Made by a program: the position numbers and the translations under genes
NCBI GenBank assembly: GCA_039190005.1
Contig: JBCCYM010000034.1
Coordinates: 1 to 19,206, forward strand
Direction of reading: 5' to 3'
DNA length: 19,206 nucleotides
Source of the DNA: JBCCYM01 sp039190005
GTDB lineage: Bacteria > Pseudomonadota > Gammaproteobacteria > UBA12402
Shown: piece by piece, positions 15,558-19,206 of the stretch
Layout of the letters: each line of letters opens with the position of its first letter
Numbering within the stretch: position 1 is the stretch's first letter
The notes under the pieces: model-generated
Database searches by the model: none
Seen by the model: the letters and a program-made list of their open reading frames with translations, nothing else
What the model was told of the DNA's origin: nothing

Positions 15558-17033
15558 GTGTATTTAGGTATTGATCTTGGCACCTCTGGTTTAAAAGTGC
15601 TATTGATGGATGAAGCGCAAACGATTATCGATAACTGTACCGTCCCATTAGACATATCGCATCCGCGACCTTTGTGGTCGGAGCAACATCCAGAGGATTG
15701 GTGGCAAGCGACAGATAAAGCGGTACAGTTATTAAAAAACCGCCAAGCCCACGCCCTCAAACAAGTGCGCGCCATCAGTTTTTCCGGTCAAATGCATGGC
15801 GCAGTGCTGCTTGATGCTTCAGGTCATGTATTGCGACCCGCCATACTATGGAATGATGGTCGTGCTAAAATACAGTGTGAAGAAATGTTAGCGCGTGAAC
15901 CACAAGCATGGTCGATTACCGGCAATTTATTGATGCCAGGGTTTACCGCGCCAAAACTGAGCTGGGTTAAAACCCATGAACCGGATATTTTCAAGCAAAC
16001 CGCCAAAGTATTATTGCCCAAAGACTATTTGCGTTACCGAATCAGTGGCGTGTTTGCCACCGATTTATCCGATGCTTCTGGTACATCGTGGTTAGATGTC
16101 GGGCGGCGTTGTTGGTCTAAGGCCATGTTAGCGGCAACTGATATGGATGAATCGTATATGCCGCAATTGTTTGAAGGCAATCAAATCACCGGCACAATTT
16201 TGCCGGCGGTTGCTCAAGCTTGGGGGATGTCGGAGGATGTGGTTTTAGTCGCAGGCGCCGGCGATAACGCGGCTAGTGCTGTCAGTATGACCATTACAAA
16301 ACCCGGCGAGGCTTTCTTATCACTGGGTACCTCAGGTGTTTATTTTACGGCTGATAATTGTTTTCGTCCTAATCCTGAACAAGGTGTGCATACATTCTGC
16401 CATTGCTTGCCCAATCTATGGCATGAAATGACAGTACATTTAAGCGCGGCCAGTTGTTTAGATTGGGTCGCTGGTATTGTCGGTGCTGATGATCTCACTG
16501 AGCTGCTGCATCATGTTGAACAGAATGAAGCTGAGGATGTGCCGATTTTTTTACCTTATTTGTCAGGGGAGCGGACACCACATAATGATCCTTACGCCCG
16601 CGGTGTATTTTTTGGTATGACCCATCGAACCCAGCCGACACATTTGGTTCAAGCTGTGCTTGAGGGGGTCGCGTTTGCCTTTGCTCAAGGCCAGGCGGCG
16701 ATGAAAGATGCTGGTGTTGACATTAATCACGTTTCCGTGGTTGGTGGCGGCGCCCGTAATCGTTACTGGGGTAAGATTTTGAGTGCTGCATTACAACAAG
16801 CACTGTGCTACAATCAGGATGCTGATGTGGGCGCGGCGTATGGTGCCGCGCGCTTAGCTTGGTTGGGCATGCACGAAAAAGCGGATCCTAGCGAAGTATT
16901 TGCGCCGGCTAAATTGCTGTATTCAATCATGCCGGAAACGCGACGTGTTGAGCATTATCAACAACGCCAACAGTTGTTCAATGAATTATATTGTCAGTTA
17001 AAATCTGTGTTTAATAAAGCATATAAACGTTAA
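15558..17033 (+). CDS. xylB: Xylulokinase
   Basis: Cytoplasmic FGGY-family kinase that phosphorylates D-xylulose to D-xylulose 5-phosphate, feeding the pentose phosphate pathway. It aligns closely with E. coli XylB through its length (491 versus 484 residues): N-terminal phosphate loop IDLGTSGLK, substrate-contacting SGQMHGA, ILWNDGR, the catalytic-base motif GAGDNAAS with Asp236, LSLGTSGVYF, YLSGERTPHNDP and the adenine-binding VVGGGARNRYW. The start is GTG at 15558, supported by GAGG overlapping the transporter stop and by the correct N terminus. It is placed between transporter and xylA, unlike the E. coli xylA-xylB order. A hairpin element begins at its stop codon. Confidence 0.97.
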   Translation: MYLGIDLGTSGLKVLLMDEAQTIIDNCTVPLDISHPRPLWSEQHPEDWWQATDKAVQLLKNRQAHALKQVRAISFSGQMHGAVLLDASGHVLRPAILWNDGRAKIQCEEMLAREPQAWSITGNLLMPGFTAPKLSWVKTHEPDIFKQTAKVLLPKDYLRYRISGVFATDLSDASGTSWLDVGRRCWSKAMLAATDMDESYMPQLFEGNQITGTILPAVAQAWGMSEDVVLVAGAGDNAASAVSMTITKPGEAFLSLGTSGVYFTADNCFRPNPEQGVHTFCHCLPNLWHEMTVHLSAASCLDWVAGIVGADDLTELLHHVEQNEAEDVPIFLPYLSGERTPHNDPYARGVFFGMTHRTQPTHLVQAVLEGVAFAFAQGQAAMKDAGVDINHVSVVGGGARNRYWGKILSAALQQALCYNQDADVGAAYGAARLAWLGMHEKADPSEVFAPAKLLYSIMPETRRVEHYQQRQQLFNELYCQLKSVFNKAYKR

Positions 17034-17100
17034 ACCTTAAAACCACAGTGATCCCTGAGCCTGTCGAAGGGCTCAAGGACCACCGCGCGATTTTAAGGTT
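17033..17100. repeat. Nested inverted-repeat (REP/MITE-like) element between xylB and xylA
   Basis: Perfect 10-bp outer arms AACCTTAAAA (17033-17042) and TTTTAAGGTT (17091-17100) enclose an inner stem (17049-17061 with 17070-17082; 11 of 13 positions pair) around an 8-base loop. The CCTGAGCCTGTCGAAGGGC core is a widespread REP-type sequence. The element begins on the last base of the xylB stop and ends 11 bases before the xylA Shine-Dalgarno. In the operon mRNA it would form a strong hairpin separating xylB from xylA, which could alter relative message stability. Confidence 0.75.
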
Positions 17101-17122
17101 AAAATAAAATAGGAGAAATAAA

Positions 17123-18436
17123 ATGCCACAATACTGGTCTGATATTGATAAAATTCAATATGAAGGTGAAAATTCAAACAATCCCTTAGCGTATCATTAT
17201 TATGATGCCACGCGAAAAGTACTGGGTAAAACAATGGCGGAACATTTGCGTATAGCTGTCTGTTGTTGGCACAGTTTCTGCTGGCAAGGGGAAGATAATT
17301 TTGGTGGCCCCACTTTTGATCGCGGTTGGTTAGCGGCTTCTGATCCCATGCAACGGGCTGAACACCGTTTAGATGCCGCTTTTGAATTTATCGAAAAACT
17401 ACAATTACCATTTTTCACTTTCCATGATCGTGACGTTTCCCCTGAGGGTGGCAATTTGACGGAAACCAATACCCGATTCCAACATATCGCCGAGTTGATA
17501 CAACAACATATGGCGCGTACAGGAATTAAACTTTTATGGGGTACCGCTAATTTATTTACCCATCGTCGTTACATGGCAGGCGCGGCAACCAATCCCGACC
17601 CCGAAGTGTTTGCCTATGCTTGCGCTCAGGTGAAAGCGGCTATGGATGTCACCCATCAACTCGGTGGTGAAAACTATGTGCTTTGGGGTGGGCGTGAAGG
17701 TTACGATACCTTGCTCAATACGGATATGCGTCAGGAGGTTGACCAACTCGGTCGTTTTCTTTCCATGTTAGTGGATTACAAGCATAAAATTGGTTTTAAA
17801 GGCGCTTTATTAATTGAACCCAAGCCTTGTGAGCCGACCAAACATCAGTATGATTATGATAGTGCCACCGTTTATGCTTTTTTACAAAAATATGGTTTGG
17901 AAAAAGAATTTAAAGTCAATATCGAAGCGAATCACGCGACGCTAGCTGGTCATCGTTTTGCCCATGAAGTTGAATATGCCTATGCCAATAATATCTTTGG
18001 CAGCATTGACGCCAATCGAGGCGACCCTCAATTAGGTTGGGATACCGATCAGTTCCCTGCGAATCTACATGAACTCTCCTTGGTGATTTATGCCATGCTA
18101 AAAAATGGTGGGTTCACCAGTGGTGGATTTAATTTTGATACTAAATTGCGTCGCCAGAGTATTGCGATGGAAGATATGTTTTATGCCCATATCAGTGGCG
18201 TTGACGCGCTCGCTCGGTCTTTGTTGATTGCCGCGGAAATGGTTGAAAAAGAAACGCTATCCTCTTTTATTGATAAGCGCTATGCCGGTTGGCATCAAGG
18301 TTTAGGCGCGGATATACTGGCTGGGAAATTCGATTTCGCGTCCTTAGCTGAAAAAGCGTTAAGCGATAAGTTTGATCCACAACCTGTGTCCGGTCATCAG
18401 GAATTATTAGAACGTAAAATTAGTGAATATGTTTGA
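17123..18436 (+). CDS. xylA: D-xylose isomerase (class II)
   Basis: Cytoplasmic metal-dependent enzyme converting D-xylose to D-xylulose, the first catabolic step. The 437 residues (E. coli 440) carry the catalytic pair His101 and Asp104 in FHDRDVSPEGG, Glu232 in LIEPKP, the metal-binding NIEANHATLAGH segment, and SIDANRGDPQLGWDTDQFP with further metal-binding aspartates. The longer N-terminal region marks it as class II. The start has a good AGGAG Shine-Dalgarno (17111-17115). It is last in the transporter-xylB-xylA operon and preceded by the nested repeat. Nothing suggests loss of function. Confidence 0.98.
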   Translation: MPQYWSDIDKIQYEGENSNNPLAYHYYDATRKVLGKTMAEHLRIAVCCWHSFCWQGEDNFGGPTFDRGWLAASDPMQRAEHRLDAAFEFIEKLQLPFFTFHDRDVSPEGGNLTETNTRFQHIAELIQQHMARTGIKLLWGTANLFTHRRYMAGAATNPDPEVFAYACAQVKAAMDVTHQLGGENYVLWGGREGYDTLLNTDMRQEVDQLGRFLSMLVDYKHKIGFKGALLIEPKPCEPTKHQYDYDSATVYAFLQKYGLEKEFKVNIEANHATLAGHRFAHEVEYAYANNIFGSIDANRGDPQLGWDTDQFPANLHELSLVIYAMLKNGGFTSGGFNFDTKLRRQSIAMEDMFYAHISGVDALARSLLIAAEMVEKETLSSFIDKRYAGWHQGLGADILAGKFDFASLAEKALSDKFDPQPVSGHQELLERKISEYV

Positions 18437-18462
18437 TTTTTAGCATTTAACGCGAGAAATTT

Positions 18463-18483
18463 GGGCGTATATGCGCTCCTTTT
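18463..18483 (+). terminator. Possible intrinsic terminator after xylA
   Basis: A short imperfect GC-rich hairpin (left arm from 18463, right arm ending 18479, with one bulge and two G-T pairs) is followed by a short T run at 18480-18483, 26 bases after the xylA stop. It is weak by eye. Confidence 0.35.
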
Positions 18484-18685
18484 GATGTCATCAGCATGAT
18501 ACTTGCTGCTCCGTCATTCTTGTTTGCCTGATAAACCATTGCTTAGACTTTTCGCGACTTCTGTTTGATTAATTCCGTCGGATTGTTTTTTGAAGGAATC
18601 GCCAACTTAATAACCGATTGCGTAAGAAGCTTGTTGTTTTTGCTGTAGATACATCTGTTGTTGTCTTTGCGGTTGTTGCCGCTGT
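18484..18685. other. Region without recognisable gene between xylA and the RNase P RNA fragment
   Basis: I see no supported gene. The minus strand over about 18607-18695 would read a Gln-rich tail, but it has no plausible start or upstream coding sequence because it runs into the RNase P RNA-like segment. The RNase P RNA 5' domain, including the universal P4 strand GAGGAAAGTCC, is not found here on either strand. Confidence 0.4.
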
Positions 18686-18770
18686 TTTCTAATGATAATT
18701 AGAAATGAGGTAAAGGTGAAATGGTGTGGTAAGAGCGCACACGCGCTGCCGGTAAAGGCAGTGGTAGGGT
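18686..18770 (+). ncRNA. rnpB: RNase P RNA fragment, P12 to P14 (plus strand)
   Basis: The stretch matches the middle of bacterial type A RNase P RNA: a P12-like perfect 8-bp stem (18686-18693 with 18698-18705), the joining sequence AGGTAAAGGTGAAA (18708-18721; E. coli has AGGTAAGGGTGAAA), the signature GGTAAGAGCGCAC (18728-18740), a P13 stem GTGTG/CACAC (18724-18728, 18738-18742) and a P14 stem CTGCC/GGCAG (18746-18750, 18757-18761). The stems keep pairing despite base changes from E. coli, so the piece derives from a functional RNA. The match breaks off after GGTAGGGTA at 18770, where the 3' domain should follow; instead that domain is present in the opposite orientation. No 5' domain precedes it. 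Confidence 0.75.
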
Positions 18771-18896
18771 ATAAGCGGGTTCTATCGAGAACAACCATTC
18801 AGCTAGGTATCACATCACTACGGCACTCAAACAACCAACCCAAGTCATGCGGTCACATCTATAGAACTTCTATTTGGTCTTGCTCCAAGTGGGGTA
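18771..18896 (-). ncRNA. rnpB: RNase P RNA fragment, P15 to 3' domain (minus strand, inverted)
   Basis: Read on the minus strand from 18896, this matches the 3' part of type A RNase P RNA: ACCCCACTTGGAGCAAG, the diagnostic GGAGCAAGACCAAATAG (complement of 18870-18886), a P16/P17-like region, TTGGGTTGGTTGTTTGAG (E. coli CCGGGTAGGCTGCTTGAG), CCTAGCTGAATGGTTGT, and AGAACCCGCTTAT near 18771-18784 (E. coli AGAACCCGGCTTAT). Homology ends at 18771, exactly where the plus-strand fragment ends. On the other side it is preceded by the Asp-box repeat gene rather than by the rest of the RNA. The P18 region pairs poorly, which may mean decay. As it stands it cannot form a complete catalytic RNA. Confidence 0.75.
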
Positions 18897-18911
18897 GGTT
18901 GACTCTTAATA

Positions 18912-19206
18912 CTAGGAGGTCGTAGGAAGTTCTGATACCGACAATCCACCACCAACCGTTGCGGCATATAGGGTGTTGGCCGTGGCAAATACGCCTCGCA
19001 CCAAATTACTTCCCAAGCCATTGGCCGTGGTGTAGTTGGTCCAGTTCGTTCCGCCATCCGTGGAAATCGATAGACCACCATTCGTTGCGGCATATAGGGT
19101 GTTGGCCGTGGCAAATACGCCTTGCACATTATTACTTCCCAAGCCATTGGCCGTGGTATAGTTGGTCCAGGTCGTTCCGCCATCGGTGGAAATCGATAGA
19201 CCACCA
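18912..19206 (-). CDS. Asp-box (BNR-type) repeat beta-propeller protein, partial
   Basis: The minus-strand frame is open to the window edge, so only the C-terminal 97 or so residues are seen. It consists of tandem 42-residue repeats containing the Asp-box STDGGTxW, then NYTTANGLGSN, then GVFATANTLYAAT. Such repeats form blades of beta-propellers in sialidase-like, Vps10-like and photosystem assembly-like extracytoplasmic proteins. The last repeat is cut short: after GGGLSVSELPTTS comes a TAG (18912-18914), so the final blade is incomplete and the C terminus may be truncated. A TTG at 19142 is an internal codon, not a start. The stop lies 15 bases from the inverted RNase P RNA fragment. Function and location cannot be determined from this piece. 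Confidence 0.75.
   Translation of the reverse strand, partial: GGLSISTDGGTTWTNYTTANGLGSNNVQGVFATANTLYAATNGGLSISTDGGTNWTNYTTANGLGSNLVRGVFATANTLYAATVGGGLSVSELPTTS
18954..19205 (-). repeat. Two tandem 126-bp coding repeats
   Basis: Copies at 19080-19205 and 18954-19079 are each 126 bp (42 codons) and differ at about nine positions by eye. Because the period is divisible by three, other frames also stay open and give spurious reading frames. Near-identity at DNA level implies recent duplication or homogenisation, and it also makes this stretch prone to misassembly. More copies probably lie beyond the window. Confidence 0.85.

Noticed and set aside
18607..18798. Minus-strand 63-residue reading frame with a Gln-rich C terminus
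   Set aside because: Its N-terminal half is antisense to the RNase P RNA-like P12-P14 segment and overlaps the inversion junction; the Gln-rich part is low complexity and has no supported start.
18845..19204. 119-residue minus-strand frame with Pro/Arg-rich repeats
   Set aside because: It is a shifted frame of the 126-bp repeats; a period divisible by three keeps it open. The overlapping frame encodes proper Asp-box repeats and is the real one.
18954..19205. CRISPR-like or satellite array
   Set aside because: The units are 126 bp, contiguous without spacers and encode a conserved 42-residue motif, so they are coding repeats.

Overview
The window looks like a chromosomal segment of a gammaproteobacterium with moderate to low GC. 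The strongest clues are the DUF2065 (yjeT)-purA and xseB-ispA gene orders, XylA, XylB and AcnA proteins that align closely with their E. coli counterparts, and RNase P RNA fragments with gammaproteobacterial signatures. An AT-rich gene with a possible Cys-His-Asp protease triad at the left edge is reminiscent of Legionellales effectors, but that placement is inference. No tRNA, CRISPR array, transposase or complete mobile element was seen.

Layout from left to right: an AT-rich partial gene (3-1079); a convergent DHA2-type MFS exporter (1192-2544, minus); a divergent regulatory gap; aconitase acnA (2753-5422); a DUF262-DUF1524 (GmrSD/SspE/BrxU-like) nuclease gene probably involved in phage defence (5467-7140); then a minus-strand block with a GalP-like sugar transporter, a zinc MDR dehydrogenase and an iron-dependent alcohol dehydrogenase (the two dehydrogenases overlap by one base), followed by ispA and xseB. 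On the plus strand come yjeT-purA and a xylose operon: sugar porter, xylB, xylA (14171-18436). The xylose genes form a complete route: uptake by proton symport, isomerisation to xylulose by XylA, and phosphorylation by XylB to xylulose 5-phosphate. No xylR is present, but a 15-bp dyad overlaps the predicted -10 of a promoter in front of the operon.

Three intergenic gaps carry nested inverted-repeat (REP/MITE-like) elements of about 53-68 bp, and a fourth gap holds degenerate relatives.

The right end is the most unusual part. Downstream of xylA lies a stretch matching the P12-P14 part of RNase P RNA on the plus strand. It is joined directly to the 3' domain of RNase P RNA on the minus strand. 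The minus-strand piece abuts the 3' end of a truncated Asp-box repeat gene with 42-residue tandem repeats that runs off the window. The 5' domain of RNase P RNA was not found. This is either a real inversion or gene-decay junction or an assembly chimera.
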